DNA of 64,000 nucleotides from Pseudoalteromonas shioyasakiensis (GCA_013391845.1 CP058414.1:2776501-2840500), one strand, 5' to 3'; positions 28,263 through 38,386 are shown, counted from the first letter of the stretch. The notes: a model not told the origin generated them from the letters alone. A program made the numbers and translations.

Positions 28263-29105
28263 TTATTTAGGCCATTGTGCTAAGGTTACACGGTCATTAC
28301 CGCCAAGATCTTTAATTGTAAGTATATGGCTATACGACATTTGTGCAAAAAATTCTTGTACCTTCACACTTTGTTTGTAGCCATGTTCAATTAAAAGATA
28401 GCCATTTGTCGTTAAATAGTCACGCGCGCTAGTAATAATTTGTTTAATATCAGCCATACCGTCATCATCTGCAACTAATGCAGAGAGCGGTTCAAAGCGA
28501 ACATCACCTTGGCTTAAGTGCTCATCATCATGTTCAATATACGGAGGATTGCTGACAATTAGGTCAAACTTTTCTGTACTTACTGCACTAAACCAATTGC
28601 TCAACGTAAAAGTGGCGTTGTTAATACTAAGTCGTTGTTTGTTCTCTTGGGCAAGCTCAACTGCATCAGCAACTCTATCAACCCCTGTCACCTGCCAACT
28701 TGGCATTTCACTGGCTAATGCTAAGGCAATTGCCCCTGTTCCCGTGCCTAAATCAAGCACCTTGGCATCAGCAGGTAATTCAAGACCTAAAGCATACTCA
28801 ACTAAAGTTTCGGTATCGGGTCTTGGGATCAAAGTCGTTGGGTTAACCTTCAAAGGAAGGCTCCAAAATTCACGAAAGCCAACAATGTGAGCAACAGGTT
28901 CACCATTTAAACGGCGCTGACATGCTTTTTCAAAATCAAGTTGTTGCTGTTCGGTAAGTTGTTTTTCTGGCCAGGTAAATAAGTAACTGCGTGGTTTATC
29001 AAGAATGGATAATAAGAGGACTTGTGCGTCTAGCTTAGCACTGTCGCTGCTAGGCGTTAATAACGCCGTTGCAGCAACAATTGCTTGTTCAATGCTTTGC
29101 GGCAC
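28263..29105 (-). CDS. prmC: Release factor glutamine methyltransferase
   Basis: PrmC methylates the glutamine of the GGQ motif in release factors RF1 and RF2. The 280-residue protein has the SAM-binding VLDLGTGTGAIALALA and the catalytic NPPYIE motif (about residue 186). It starts 2 bases after the prfA stop codon, in the standard hemA-prfA-prmC operon, which places the enzyme next to its substrate gene. Confidence 0.96.
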   Translation of the reverse strand: MPQSIEQAIVAATALLTPSSDSAKLDAQVLLLSILDKPRSYLFTWPEKQLTEQQQLDFEKACQRRLNGEPVAHIVGFREFWSLPLKVNPTTLIPRPDTETLVEYALGLELPADAKVLDLGTGTGAIALALASEMPSWQVTGVDRVADAVELAQENKQRLSINNATFTLSNWFSAVSTEKFDLIVSNPPYIEHDDEHLSQGDVRFEPLSALVADDDGMADIKQIITSARDYLTTNGYLLIEHGYKQSVKVQEFFAQMSYSHILTIKDLGGNDRVTLAQWPK

Positions 29106-29107
29106 GA

Positions 29108-30193
29108 TTATTCATCGCCCATCGCAGCAAGTAAATCAGCTTGGTGTTCTTGCATTAGAGGTTCAATAACACTGCCCAAATCACCTGCAACTACTTCATT
29201 TAAACGGTAAAGCGTTAAATTAATACGGTGATCTGTGATACGACCCTGCGGGTAATTATAAGTACGAATACGCTCAGAACGGTCACCACTACCTACTAGG
29301 TTACGACGCTCTGATGCTTCAGCCGCTTGACGCTTTTCATCTTCAGCTTGTTGTAAGCGCGCACCAAGTACTGACATCGCTTTAGCACGGTTTTTATGCT
29401 GTGAACGTTCATCCTGACACTCTACAACTACGCCCGTTGGAATATGCGTAATACGGATTGCTGAGTCAGTTTTATTTACGTGCTGACCACCGGCACCCGA
29501 TGCACGGAAAGTATCTACTTTAATATCCGCAGGATTAATCTCAATTGCTTCCGCTTCAGGGATTTCAGCCATGACTGCTACAGTACACGCAGATGTATGA
29601 ACACGGCCTTGCGATTCTGTCTCTGGTACACGTTGTACACGGTGCGCACCTGATTCGAACTTAAGCTGACCATAAACACCTTCACCTGAGATATGTGCAA
29701 TCACTTCTTTATAACCGCCGTGCTCACCTTCATTAGTACTAACGACTTCCACCTTCCACTTTTTAGTTTCAGCGTAGCGACTGTACATACGGAATAAGTC
29801 ACCTGCGAAGATAGCAGCTTCATCACCACCGGTACCGGCACGAACCTCTAGGTAGACGTTATTATTGTCTTTAGGGTCCTTAGGTAACATTAGAATTTGG
29901 ATTTCGTCTTCTAAAGCAATTATTTGTGCTTTTGCTTCTTTATATTCTTCTTGCGCCATTTCACGCATATCAGGATCAGAGTCTTTTAACATTTCTTCAG
30001 CAGTAGCAACATCATCTTGTGCTTGTTGGTAAGCTAAAAATGCTTTTACGATTTCTTCTAATTCTGAGTATTCTTTAGATAAGGCACGAAAGCGATTTTG
30101 GTCGCTGATCACAGAGGGGTCGCTTAGTAGCGCTTGCACTTCCTCATAACGCTCAACTAAGGTTTCTAATTTTCTATAAACAGACTCTTTCAT
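29108..30193 (-). CDS. prfA: Peptide chain release factor 1
   Basis: RF1 recognises UAG and UAA stop codons and triggers peptide release. The 361 residues fit the family. The GGQ motif appears in [16 protein letters not shown] (about 225-240), the substrate of PrmC. The codon-recognition region holds the PET-type tripeptide in [15 protein letters not shown]. It follows hemA by 7 bases and precedes prmC by 2, so the three are one operon. Confidence 0.97.
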   Translation of the reverse strand: MKESVYRKLETLVERYEEVQALLSDPSVISDQNRFRALSKEYSELEEIVKAFLAYQQAQDDVATAEEMLKDSDPDMREMAQEEYKEAKAQIIALEDEIQILMLPKDPKDNNNVYLEVRAGTGGDEAAIFAGDLFRMYSRYAETKKWKVEVVSTNEGEHGGYKEVIAHISGEGVYGQLKFESGAHRVQRVPETESQGRVHTSACTVAVMAEIPEAEAIEINPADIKVDTFRASGAGGQHVNKTDSAIRITHIPTGVVVECQDERSQHKNRAKAMSVLGARLQQAEDEKRQAAEASERRNLVGSGDRSERIRTYNYPQGRITDHRINLTLYRLNEVVAGDLGSVIEPLMQEHQADLLAAMGDE

Positions 30194-30200
30194 TTAACGA

Positions 30201-31457
30201 CTATTCCTGATCAATACCTAACATTTTCTTTAATTGGCTTAACTCCGCTGCTTCACCTTTTTTAGCAGCATCTTGAATGGCACGGGTAGGTGCGTGCATC
30301 AAGCGGTTGGTCAGTTTGTTTGCCAACTCGAGTATAACTTTTTCAGCTTCTTTACCTGCTTGCAGCTGGCCTAAGGCTTTTTCGACAAGTTCTGACTTTA
30401 TATCTTGTACATCGTTGCGATAATGGCGAATTAAATCCACCGAATCGAGTGAACGCAACCACATAGCAAATTCATCGGTACGTGAGCGAATAATAGCTTG
30501 TGCTTGCTCAGCAGCCTGCTCACGGGCGGCGATATTCTCGCTTACTATGGCTTGTAAGTCATCAACTGAATACAAATAGGCCGCATCTAATTCGCCTACT
30601 TGGCTCTCGATATCACGTGGTACTGCAATATCAATAAATAACATTGGTTTGTGACGGCGCTTTTTCAGCGCTTGTTCTACTACCCCTTTACCAATGATGG
30701 GCAAAGTACTGGCGGTTGAACTAATTACAATATCTGCATCATGTAAACGCTCAGGTAACTGAGCTAATGCAATGACATCCGCATTAACATCATCTGCTAA
30801 CGTTTTAGCTCGTTCAATAGTACGGTTAGCAACTGTTATTTTTTGCGGATCATTTTGGTATAAGTGTTTAGCAACCAGCTCTATCGTCTCACCTGCCCCA
30901 ATAAGCAATACATTGGTTTTATCTAATTTGCCATAAATGTGCTTAGCAAGATTAACAGCTGCATAAGCAACAGATACCGCACTGGCACCAATATCAGTTT
31001 CGGTACGAACTTGTTTTGCAACTGAAAATGTTTTTTGAAATAAACGGTCGAAGGTTACACCTATCGCATCATGGGTTTTCGCATTATGGTAAGCTTGCTT
31101 TATTTGCCCTAAAATTTGCGGCTCACCGAGTACTAACGAATCTAAACCACATGAAACCCGCATTAAATGGTTAATTGCTTCATGATCTTCATGATAATAA
31201 ACATTATTGCTCAGTTCCTGTTCATCCAACCCATGGAAACTGGCTAACCAGTGCAACAGGGTTTGGGAATTACGCTCGGCAAGGCTACAATAGATTTCAG
31301 TTCGGTTGCAGGTCGAAACAATAACCGCCTCATTAAAATGCGAGTGACCACTTAATTGCTGCAACGCCTCAGACATTTGCTCTGGCGAAAAAGCGACTTT
31401 TTCACGTAATTCTACGGATGCGGTTTTGTGATTTATACCAAGTGCTACGATGGTCAT
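30201..31457 (-). CDS. hemA: Glutamyl-tRNA reductase
   Basis: HemA reduces glutamyl-tRNA(Glu) to glutamate-1-semialdehyde, the first step of tetrapyrrole synthesis. I chose ATG 31457, giving the usual N-terminus (TIVALGINHKTASVELRE) and 418 residues; a TTG at 31466 adds three. The catalytic Cys is in VIVSTCNRTEIY, with SCGLDSLVLGEPQILGQ and the NADPH-binding VLLIGAGET following. It is divergent from lolB, with 83 bases between the starts, the classic gammaproteobacterial arrangement. Confidence 0.96.
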   Translation of the reverse strand: MTIVALGINHKTASVELREKVAFSPEQMSEALQQLSGHSHFNEAVIVSTCNRTEIYCSLAERNSQTLLHWLASFHGLDEQELSNNVYYHEDHEAINHLMRVSCGLDSLVLGEPQILGQIKQAYHNAKTHDAIGVTFDRLFQKTFSVAKQVRTETDIGASAVSVAYAAVNLAKHIYGKLDKTNVLLIGAGETIELVAKHLYQNDPQKITVANRTIERAKTLADDVNADVIALAQLPERLHDADIVISSTASTLPIIGKGVVEQALKKRRHKPMLFIDIAVPRDIESQVGELDAAYLYSVDDLQAIVSENIAAREQAAEQAQAIIRSRTDEFAMWLRSLDSVDLIRHYRNDVQDIKSELVEKALGQLQAGKEAEKVILELANKLTNRLMHAPTRAIQDAAKKGEAAELSQLKKMLGIDQE

Positions 31458-31540
31458 ATGTACCAAATATTGCTAAGCCCAGCTGTAAAGGCGTTAATTT
31501 TACCAAAAATCAGCGGAATATGGAAAGTAAGGAACGACAT

Positions 31541-32128
31541 TTGATTAAACAATATTTGATTTTATTCATATTTTTTTTATTTATAGGTGGCTGTGCGCAA
31601 AAAATTTCAACAGTTGATTACATTTATCCCGACTGGAAAAGCCGATTAGAACAACAAGCTCAGTGGCAAGTACAAGGCAAAATGGCATTTATTAGTACAG
31701 AGCAACGCCAATCCGCCAATTTAAATTGGCAGCACGATGAGCAGCACAGTGAAATGGTACTCACCAGTTTTATTGGTACTCGCATCCTATCTTTAAAACA
31801 AAATGCACAAGGTGCTGAACTTGAATATGACGGCGATGTTTATACAGATAGTGATGCCTCAATGTTATTATATCGCCTAACAGGTTTTTCAATCCCATTA
31901 GATAACGCGGCAAAATGGCTAAAAGGAACTGTAGAAAACGAACAAGCCAGCTTTGATGAGCAAGGTCGTTTAAAAAAACTTATATGGCAAGCTCAAGATG
32001 GTCAGCAATGGCAGATTAGCTATTCAAATTACATCAAACATAATGGCTATTGGCTTCCTGTTAAGCTAAGCCTTAAAAACCAAAAAATTCGTATTAAAAT
32101 TCAACTTAATGATTGGCAGTTAAATTAA
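31541..32128 (+). CDS. lolB: Outer-membrane lipoprotein LolB
   Basis: LolB receives lipoproteins from LolA and inserts them into the outer membrane. The start is ambiguous. TTG 31541 has a good TAAGGA about 7 bases before it and gives a compact lipoprotein signal with lipobox IGGC, so I used it. ATG 31520 adds seven residues but has a weaker ribosome binding site. The mature protein contains the LolB-like WQVQGKMAFIS segment and the LSFIGTRIL-type strand (here TSFIGTRILSLKQN). It is divergent from hemA and precedes ispE by 2 bases. Confidence 0.9.
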   Translation: MIKQYLILFIFFLFIGGCAQKISTVDYIYPDWKSRLEQQAQWQVQGKMAFISTEQRQSANLNWQHDEQHSEMVLTSFIGTRILSLKQNAQGAELEYDGDVYTDSDASMLLYRLTGFSIPLDNAAKWLKGTVENEQASFDEQGRLKKLIWQAQDGQQWQISYSNYIKHNGYWLPVKLSLKNQKIRIKIQLNDWQLN

Positions 32129-32130
32129 TA

Positions 32131-32997
32131 ATGACGCAAGCTTCAACCGCCCCGCTAACTTTAATAGCACCAGCAAAACTTAATTTATTTCTTCATATAA
32201 ATGGTCGCCGTGAAGATGGCTACCATGAACTAGAAACTTTATTTACCTTTTTAGAATTTGGTGATGACTTAACATTTACAGTGACCAATGATCTGGACAT
32301 AAATGTAAAGGGTGATACCAGCGGCATTGAGTTAACAGACAATCTTATATACAAAGCAGCCCGTTTATTACAACAGCATTGTGATTGCCAACAAGGCGTT
32401 TCTATAGAATTATTAAAACGCTTGCCTATGGGCGGTGGCGTCGGTGGTGGTTCATCCGATGCGGCCACTACCCTATTAGCTCTCAATAAGCTATGGGGCT
32501 GTGATTTATCACTCGCAGAGTTAGCAAAACTTGGAGTAACATTAGGCGCCGATGTTCCGGTGTTTATTAATGGTCACAGCGCGATTGCTCATGGTATTGG
32601 CGAGCAGTTAGAAAATGTTGAATTACCGCGAAGCTGGTTTTGTGTTATTCATCCAGGGGAACATGTCAGCACCGCGAAAATTTTTACTCACCCTGATTTA
32701 AAACGCGACACTCCCAAGCTAAAAGCAGACTGGCAAATAGAAAATTTAGGCAACGATTGTGAGGCTTTAGTTAAAAAGCTCTGCCCCGAGGTTGAAAAAG
32801 CCCTGCAGTGGTTGCTAAAATACGCACCGTCAAAGATGACTGGTACAGGCGCTTGCTGCTTTGCTGAGTTTTCAACCGAGGCAGAAGCACAACAAGTTTT
32901 AGCTCAATTACCAGAAAAATGGACAGGTTTTGTTGCAAGTAGTGCTACACTTTCACCTGCTCATACAGCATTAAATGCTCACTTTGAAATGAAGTAA
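32131..32997 (+). CDS. ispE: 4-diphosphocytidyl-2-C-methylerythritol kinase
   Basis: IspE phosphorylates 4-diphosphocytidyl-2-C-methyl-D-erythritol in the non-mevalonate isoprenoid pathway. The 288-residue protein has the GHMP kinase phosphate loop PMGGGVGGGSSDAATTLLAL (about 96-115) and the N-terminal PAKLNLFLHINGRREDGYHEL. I chose ATG 32131, which directly follows the lolB stop codon; an in-frame TTG at 32113 lies within lolB. It is part of the lolB-ispE-prs run. Confidence 0.96.
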   Translation: MTQASTAPLTLIAPAKLNLFLHINGRREDGYHELETLFTFLEFGDDLTFTVTNDLDINVKGDTSGIELTDNLIYKAARLLQQHCDCQQGVSIELLKRLPMGGGVGGGSSDAATTLLALNKLWGCDLSLAELAKLGVTLGADVPVFINGHSAIAHGIGEQLENVELPRSWFCVIHPGEHVSTAKIFTHPDLKRDTPKLKADWQIENLGNDCEALVKKLCPEVEKALQWLLKYAPSKMTGTGACCFAEFSTEAEAQQVLAQLPEKWTGFVASSATLSPAHTALNAHFEMK

Positions 32998-33076
32998 CGT
33001 ACAAGTAAATGTTAACGTGCTTTGGTGCCTACCATAGCCTGTTAGTCCCAAAATTCAGTGCCTGAGGAACCCTACC

Positions 33077-34024
33077 GTGCCTGACATGAAGCTCTTCGCT
33101 GGTAACGCAACACCTGAGCTAGCTCAAAAAGTTGCAAAACGTTTGTATATTGAATTAGGCGATGCTGTTGTTGGCCGTTTTAGTGACGGTGAGATCAGTG
33201 TTCAAATTAATGAAAATGTTCGTGGCTCTGACGTTTTCATTGTCCAATCAACCTGTAACCCCACTAACGATAACCTGATGGAGCTTATCGTTATGGTTGA
33301 TGCCCTACGTCGTGCATCTGCTGGACGTATTACCGCAGTTATTCCTTATTTTGGTTACTCACGTCAAGACCGCCGCGTGCGTTCTGCGCGTGTTCCAATC
33401 ACAGCTAAAGTAGTTGCAGATTTCCTTTCAAGTGTTGGGGTTGACCGCGTTCTGACGGTTGATTTACACGCTGAACAAATCCAAGGTTTCTTCGACGTAC
33501 CAGTTGATAACGTATTTGGTAGCCCAGTGCTACTTGAAGATATGAAAGAACGCGACTTCGATGATGTTGTGGTTGTTTCTCCTGACATCGGTGGTGTTGT
33601 TCGTGCTCGTGCAATCGCTAAGCTATTAAACGACACAGACCTTGCTATTATTGACAAGCGTCGTCCGCAAGCAAACGTTTCACAAGTAATGCACATTATT
33701 GGTGACGTTGAAGGTCGTGACTGTATCATCGTTGATGATATGATCGATACTGGTGGCACTTTATGTAAGGCAGCGGCAGCACTTAAAGAGCACGGTGCAA
33801 AACGCGTATTTGCTTACGCAACTCACCCTGTGCTTTCAGGTGATGCAGCTGAGAACATCCGTAATTCAGTGATTGACGAAGTTATCGTAACTGACTCAAT
33901 TACATTAACTGATGAGCTTAAAGCAATTGATAAAATCAAAGTGCTCACGCTTGCAGATATGCTTGCTGAAACAATCCGTCGTATCAGCAACGAAGAATCT
34001 ATTTCAGCGATGTTTGAACACTAA
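33077..34024 (+). CDS. prs: Ribose-phosphate pyrophosphokinase
   Basis: Prs makes phosphoribosyl pyrophosphate from ribose 5-phosphate and ATP, feeding nucleotide, histidine and tryptophan synthesis. The 315 residues match the family exactly. The GTG start at 33077 has GAGGA about 9 bases upstream and gives the conserved [16 protein letters not shown]. Signatures are [28 protein letters not shown] and the PRPP loop [15 protein letters not shown] strong terminator follows. Confidence 0.97.
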   Translation: MPDMKLFAGNATPELAQKVAKRLYIELGDAVVGRFSDGEISVQINENVRGSDVFIVQSTCNPTNDNLMELIVMVDALRRASAGRITAVIPYFGYSRQDRRVRSARVPITAKVVADFLSSVGVDRVLTVDLHAEQIQGFFDVPVDNVFGSPVLLEDMKERDFDDVVVVSPDIGGVVRARAIAKLLNDTDLAIIDKRRPQANVSQVMHIIGDVEGRDCIIVDDMIDTGGTLCKAAAALKEHGAKRVFAYATHPVLSGDAAENIRNSVIDEVIVTDSITLTDELKAIDKIKVLTLADMLAETIRRISNEESISAMFEH

Positions 34025-34045
34025 TCAAAGTCACTGAAATACTAT

Positions 34046-34072
34046 AAAAAGCACCGCCTAGGTGCTTTTTTT
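34046..34072 (+). terminator. Intrinsic terminator after prs
   Basis: A 10-bp stem (34046-34055 with 34061-34070) encloses a 5-base loop and is followed by more Ts. It separates prs from the rplY-pth-ychF group. Confidence 0.88.
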
Positions 34073-34105
34073 GTAGTCGTTATTTATTTTCCCTGAAAGG
34101 GGTGG

Positions 34106-34176
34106 TATGATAGCGCGCCTTTTGGCTGGGGACCTTGGTCGCAAAGGCCCTAAGACTATTAATTATTGGAGACATT
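34106..34176 (+). promoter_or_regulatory. Probable rplY promoter and structured 5' leader
   Basis: A TATGAT -10-like element (34106-34111) is followed by a GC-rich start region typical of ribosomal protein promoters. The leader contains a GGGACCTT...AAGGCCC foldback (about 34129-34150) before the start codon. L25 is reported to repress its own mRNA in E. coli, so the structure could serve autoregulation; that is inference here. Confidence 0.45.
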
Positions 34177-34788
34177 ATGTCAACTTACACATACAATGCA
34201 GAATTACGTACAGAAACAGGTACTGGTGCGAGCCGCCGCCTACGCCGTGAAGATAAAGTTCCTGCAATCCTTTACGGTGCTGACAAAGAAGCTGCATCAA
34301 TCGTTCTTGCACACAAAGATATGATCAAAGCGCAAGAAGACGAAGGTTTCTACACGCATATCCTTACTTTAAACATCGGTGGCGAGTCAGTTGAAGCTAT
34401 CCTTAAAGATATTCAACGTCACCCGTTCAAGCCTAAGATCACTCACTTAGACTTCCAACGTGTAGATGCTACTCACAAACTTCACACTAAAGTGCCAGTA
34501 CACTTCATCGGTGAAGACAAAGTAACTAAAGCAGGCAACACAGTTGTTCACCAATTAACTGAAATCGAAATCACGTGTCTTCCTAAGTCACTTCCTGAGT
34601 TCGTAGAAGTTGATGTTGCTGATCTAGTAGCAGGTGATTCAATCCACCTTTCTGACCTTAAACTTCCTTCAGGTGTTTCATCTGTTGAGCTAGCTAAAGG
34701 CGCTGATCACGATCAGTCAGTTGTTACTATCAAAGCTAACAAAGCAGCTCCTGCTGAAGACGAAGCTTCAGAAGACGCTGCAGAATAA
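34177..34788 (+). CDS. rplY: 50S ribosomal protein L25 (long, CTC-domain form)
   Basis: L25 binds 5S rRNA in the large ribosomal subunit. The protein is 203 residues, the long form with a C-terminal CTC/TL5-like extension, whereas E. coli L25 is about 94 residues. I chose ATG 34177, with GGAG 7 bases upstream, which gives the start STYTYNAELRTETGTGASRRLRR; the earlier in-frame start at 34135 lies in the leader. RREDKVPAILYG is a family hallmark. The C-terminus is acidic and alanine-rich. pth follows after a short hairpin that covers the pth ribosome binding site. Confidence 0.94.
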   Translation: MSTYTYNAELRTETGTGASRRLRREDKVPAILYGADKEAASIVLAHKDMIKAQEDEGFYTHILTLNIGGESVEAILKDIQRHPFKPKITHLDFQRVDATHKLHTKVPVHFIGEDKVTKAGNTVVHQLTEIEITCLPKSLPEFVEVDVADLVAGDSIHLSDLKLPSGVSSVELAKGADHDQSVVTIKANKAAPAEDEASEDAAE

Positions 34789-34793
34789 TTTTT

Positions 34794-34809
34794 AAGGTGT
34801 AAACACCTT
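34794..34809 (+). promoter_or_regulatory. Hairpin sequestering the pth ribosome binding site
   Basis: AAGGTG (34794-34799) pairs perfectly with CACCTT (34804-34809) across the loop TAAA. The left arm is the Shine-Dalgarno sequence of pth and the right arm contains the first two bases of its TTG start codon (34808-34810). It begins 5 bases after the rplY stop codon, so ribosomes finishing rplY could open it. Confidence 0.55.
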
Positions 34810-35392
34810 GAATTCTATTCAAATGCTTGTGGGCCTGGCTAATCCAGGCCCCGAATACGCAAATACACGCCATAATGCAGGTGCTTGGTTCATCGAAGAA
34901 CTGGCTGCACGTTATAACTGCACACTCAAACATGATCCAAAATATCACGGCCTCACTGGCAAAGTGATTATTCAAGGCCAAGAATTTAAATTACTGATCC
35001 CTACGACTTATATGAATTTAAGTGGTAAAGCGGTGAGTAGTCTCGCTAATTTCTTTAAAATTCCTGTAGAGAACATTCTCGTTGCACACGATGAAATGGA
35101 CTTAGAACCAGGGGTTGCAAAACTTAAAAAAGGTGGTGGCCACGGCGGTCACAACGGTTTAAAAGATATTATTGCGAAAATGGCAAACCAAAAAGATTTC
35201 ATGCGTCTTCGTATTGGCATTGGTCATCCTGGTCACCGAGAAATGGTAACAGGCTGGGTGCTAGGTAAAGCTGCGAAAGACGATCAAGAAAAAATGGACG
35301 CCGCCGTTGACGAAGCAGTTCGTTGTATGGAAATACTTGCAAAAGATGGTGTGTTAAAAGCACAAAACAGACTACATTCATTTAAACCTTAA
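34808..35392 (+). CDS. pth: Peptidyl-tRNA hydrolase
   Basis: Pth releases peptides from prematurely dropped peptidyl-tRNA, recycling the tRNA. The 194-residue protein has the family motif [21 protein letters not shown] with the catalytic His, plus [12 protein letters not shown] and the AHDEMDL and [13 protein letters not shown] segments. The start is a TTG at 34808 with AAGGTG upstream; an ATG at 34823 would give a shorter protein but has no ribosome binding site. It is followed by ychF, a very common pairing. Confidence 0.95.
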   Translation: MNSIQMLVGLANPGPEYANTRHNAGAWFIEELAARYNCTLKHDPKYHGLTGKVIIQGQEFKLLIPTTYMNLSGKAVSSLANFFKIPVENILVAHDEMDLEPGVAKLKKGGGHGGHNGLKDIIAKMANQKDFMRLRIGIGHPGHREMVTGWVLGKAAKDDQEKMDAAVDEAVRCMEILAKDGVLKAQNRLHSFKP

Positions 35393-35426
35393 TCCGTTTT
35401 AATGAAATTACACAAGGTATCTTACT

Positions 35427-36518
35427 ATGGGTTTTAAATGTGGCATCGTTGGTTTGCCAAACGTTGGTAAATCAACACTATTTAATGCACTAACTAAAGC
35501 GGGTATTGAAGCCGCTAACTTCCCTTTCTGTACCATCGAACCAAATACGGGTGTGGTACCGGTTCCTGATGCGCGCTTAAATGATTTAGCCGCTATCGTA
35601 AATCCTCAGCGTATTTTACCAACGACGATGGAATTCGTTGATATTGCCGGTCTAGTAAAAGGTGCATCTAAAGGTGAAGGTTTAGGTAACCAGTTCCTAG
35701 CAAACATTCGTGAAACAGATGCGATTGGTCATGTTGTTCGTTGTTTTGAAGATGAAAACATTGTTCACGTTGCTGGCACAATTGACCCTGCTGATGATAT
35801 TGATGTAATTAACACTGAATTAGTACTGGCTGATATGGACAGTGCTGACAAAGCCATTTTACGTAATGCTAAAAAAGCTAAAGGCGGCGACAAAGACGCT
35901 AAAGAACAAAATGCTGTTTTAGAAAAAGTGAAAGTACATCTAGATGAAGGTTTAACGTTACGTTCTTTAGAACTAACAAAAGAAGAACAGGCTGCAATTA
36001 AGCCTCTTAACTTCTTAACAATTAAACCAACTATGTACATTGCTAACGTAGCAGAAGATGGTTTTGAAAATAACCCTTACCTAGATAAAGTACGTGAAAT
36101 TGCTGCTGCAGAAGATGCCGTTGTTATTCCAGTATGTGCTGCTATTGAATCTGAGTTATCTGAGCTTGAAGAAGAAGATAAATTAGAATTTATGGCTGAC
36201 TTAGGTTTAGAAGAGCCAGGTCTTAACTTAGTGATCCGCGGTGGTTACGAGTTACTTAAATTACAAACATACTTCACTGCAGGCGTAAAAGAAGTACGTG
36301 CATGGACAATCCCTGTAGGTGCAACTGCGCCACAAGCTGCGGGTAAAATCCACACTGACTTTGAGCGTGGCTTTATCCGTGCACAAACTATCGCATTTGA
36401 TGACTACATTGCGTTTAAAGGTGAAAGTGGTGCTAAAGAAGCAGGTAAAATGCGCCAAGAAGGTAAAGAATACATCGTTAAAGATGGTGATGTAATGAAC
36501 TTCTTATTTAACGTATAA
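35427..36518 (+). CDS. ychF: Redox-regulated ATPase YchF (OBG-family)
   Basis: YchF is a conserved P-loop nucleotidase of the Obg superfamily that prefers ATP and associates with ribosomes. The 363-residue protein has Walker [16 protein letters not shown] (about 8-22), the switch motif [17 protein letters not shown] (about 73-89) and a C-terminal TGS-like domain (about 278-361). It lies 34 bases after pth and is followed by a terminator. Confidence 0.97.
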   Translation: MGFKCGIVGLPNVGKSTLFNALTKAGIEAANFPFCTIEPNTGVVPVPDARLNDLAAIVNPQRILPTTMEFVDIAGLVKGASKGEGLGNQFLANIRETDAIGHVVRCFEDENIVHVAGTIDPADDIDVINTELVLADMDSADKAILRNAKKAKGGDKDAKEQNAVLEKVKVHLDEGLTLRSLELTKEEQAAIKPLNFLTIKPTMYIANVAEDGFENNPYLDKVREIAAAEDAVVIPVCAAIESELSELEEEDKLEFMADLGLEEPGLNLVIRGGYELLKLQTYFTAGVKEVRAWTIPVGATAPQAAGKIHTDFERGFIRAQTIAFDDYIAFKGESGAKEAGKMRQEGKEYIVKDGDVMNFLFNV

Positions 36519-36540
36519 GCATTTTCGCTAGTTTTATTTT

Positions 36541-36566
36541 AAAAGGCTCGTTATTACGAGCCTTTT
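36541..36566 (+). terminator. Intrinsic terminator after ychF
   Basis: A perfect 10-bp stem (36541-36550 with 36557-36566) encloses a 6-base loop, with a T-run after it. Confidence 0.88.
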
Positions 36567-37069
36567 TTATTACCTAAGTTTTGCTAGCTTTGTAGATAAT
36601 GCTAGTCTTAAAGATGCCTGTCACTTTAGGGGATTAATGTTCTTTAATTTATGTGTATTGATTGCAAATCGTATTTTTACACATATGAATTAAGCAAGCT
36701 GATCTCAACAACAGTTTAACCAGAAAGTTAATAAGGTCAGTATCAATTCAATCTACCCTATTGCTGAATTAATGAACCAATAATAGGTAAAAGTGCAAAC
36801 TATTTTTAGCTAAAGTGCTTATTGAAAACCCTTAACTTTGACTTTTATGCGATTAAACTGCCTAAAAGAACACACTAACTAATTTTGCAACTTGATTTTT
36901 GTTTAAAAATCAATCAGATTAAAATCAGTGTAATAGCAACCTCAAAGCAGATTGCAGTTTTAAATTGGCAAATAGCTGTCAAAAAAACAGCAATTCAAAT
37001 GAAATTTAGCCACTTAGCTTAATTTTAGCGCAAACAAACACAGATAAGCGTTTTTTTGCAAAAAAGGTG
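36567..37069. other. About 500-base gene-free AT-rich stretch
   Basis: I see no credible coding frame. One island-like motif, TGCCTGTCACTTTA (about 36615-36628), is present near the left end. The right end, rich in A and T runs just before the tRNA promoter, could act as an UP element. Nothing else can be supported. Confidence 0.6.
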
Positions 37070-37098
37070 TTGACGGATTTAGGTCATATCAGCATAAT
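37070..37098 (+). promoter_or_regulatory. Sigma-70 promoter of the tRNA Met-Leu-Gln operon
   Basis: A -35 TTGACG (37070-37075), a 17-base spacer and a -10 CATAAT (37093-37098) are followed by a GC-rich discriminator (ACGCCCCGC). The -35, the spacing and the discriminator type match the tRNA-Asp promoter at 6535-6563. Confidence 0.85.
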
Positions 37099-37137
37099 AC
37101 GCCCCGCACTCAGCGATGAAGTGCTAACAAAAAAGAT

Positions 37138-37214
37138 GGCTAAGTAGCTCAGTTGGTTAGAGCACATCACTCATAATGATGGGGTCACAGGTTCAAATCC
37201 CGTCTTAGCCACCA
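37138..37214 (+). tRNA. tRNA-Met(CAT), elongator, copy 1
   Basis: This 77-nt gene has an encoded CCA and the anticodon loop CTCATAA. Its sequence is close to E. coli metT/metU and lacks initiator features. It is the first gene of the operon. Confidence 0.97.
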
Positions 37215-37274
37215 TTCTTTTTGTTGCTCAATGAAGAGTTTAAAATAACTACCAGTACTTTAAGTACAAATGAT

Positions 37275-37359
<85 letters not shown>

Positions 37360-37395
37360 TGTTCTTGATAAGAACTAAAACTATCAAGCTTTTGT

Positions 37396-37470
37396 TGGGA
37401 TATCGCCAAGCGGTAAGGCAGCAGGTTTTGATCCTGCCATTCCCAGGTTCAAATCCTGGTATCCCAGCCA
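37396..37470 (+). tRNA. tRNA-Gln(TTG), copy 1
   Basis: This 75-nt gene has an encoded CCA, the anticodon loop TTTTGAT and a TGGGATA acceptor start, like E. coli glnU/glnW. Confidence 0.97.
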
Positions 37471-37474
37471 CAAT

Positions 37475-37551
37475 GGCTAAGTAGCTCAGTTGGTTAGAGC
37501 ACATCACTCATAATGATGGGGTCACAGGTTCAAATCCCGTCTTAGCCACCA
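37475..37551 (+). tRNA. tRNA-Met(CAT), elongator, copy 2
   Basis: This 77-nt gene is identical in its body to copy 1 and lies only 4 bases after the first tRNA-Gln. Confidence 0.97.
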
Positions 37552-37639
37552 TTCTTTCTTTAGAATGGCTCTACAGGAGTTTAAACTGTACTCAATGAAG
37601 AGTTTAAAATAACTACCAGTACTTTTAAGTACAAATGAT

Positions 37640-37724
<85 letters not shown>

Positions 37725-37764
37725 TGTTCTTGATAAGAACCAAAACTATCAACTTATTCTTTGT

Positions 37765-37839
37765 TGGGATATCGCCAAGCGGTAAGGCAGCAGGTTTTGA
37801 TCCTGCCATTCCCAGGTTCAAATCCTGGTATCCCAGCCA
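37765..37839 (+). tRNA. tRNA-Gln(TTG), copy 2
   Basis: This 75-nt gene is identical in its body to copy 1, with an encoded CCA. Confidence 0.97.
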
Positions 37840-37906
37840 CTTTCTCTACCAAGAGAGTGTTGAAGAATGTCTCTAGCTAAGAGTTGAAAGTAGCAACCCT
37901 TTTGAT

Positions 37907-37991
<85 letters not shown>

Positions 37992-38031
37992 TGTTCTTGA
38001 TAAGAACCAAAACTATCAACTTATTCTTTGT

Positions 38032-38106
38032 TGGGATATCGCCAAGCGGTAAGGCAGCAGGTTTTGATCCTGCCATTCCCAGGTTCAAATCCTGGTATCC
38101 CAGCCA
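38032..38106 (+). tRNA. tRNA-Gln(TTG), copy 3
   Basis: This 75-nt gene lies exactly 267 bases after copy 2, with a matching upstream spacer. Confidence 0.97.
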
Positions 38107-38173
38107 CTTTCTCTACCAAGAAAGTGTTGAAGAATGTCTCTAGCTAAGAGTTGAAAGTAGCAACCCTTTTGAT

Positions 38174-38258
<85 letters not shown>

Positions 38259-38296
38259 TGTTCTTAAGTAGAACTAAAACTCTTCAAGTTTAGCGT

Positions 38297-38371
38297 TGGG
38301 ATATCGCCAAGCGGTAAGGCAGCAGGTTTTGATCCTGCCATTCCCAGGTTCAAATCCTGGTATCCCAGCCA
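38297..38371 (+). tRNA. tRNA-Gln(TTG), copy 4, last gene of the operon
   Basis: This 75-nt gene has an encoded CCA and ends 15 bases before the TAATTTC repeat array. Confidence 0.97.
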
Positions 38372-38386
38372 ACTAACTTCCCTTTC

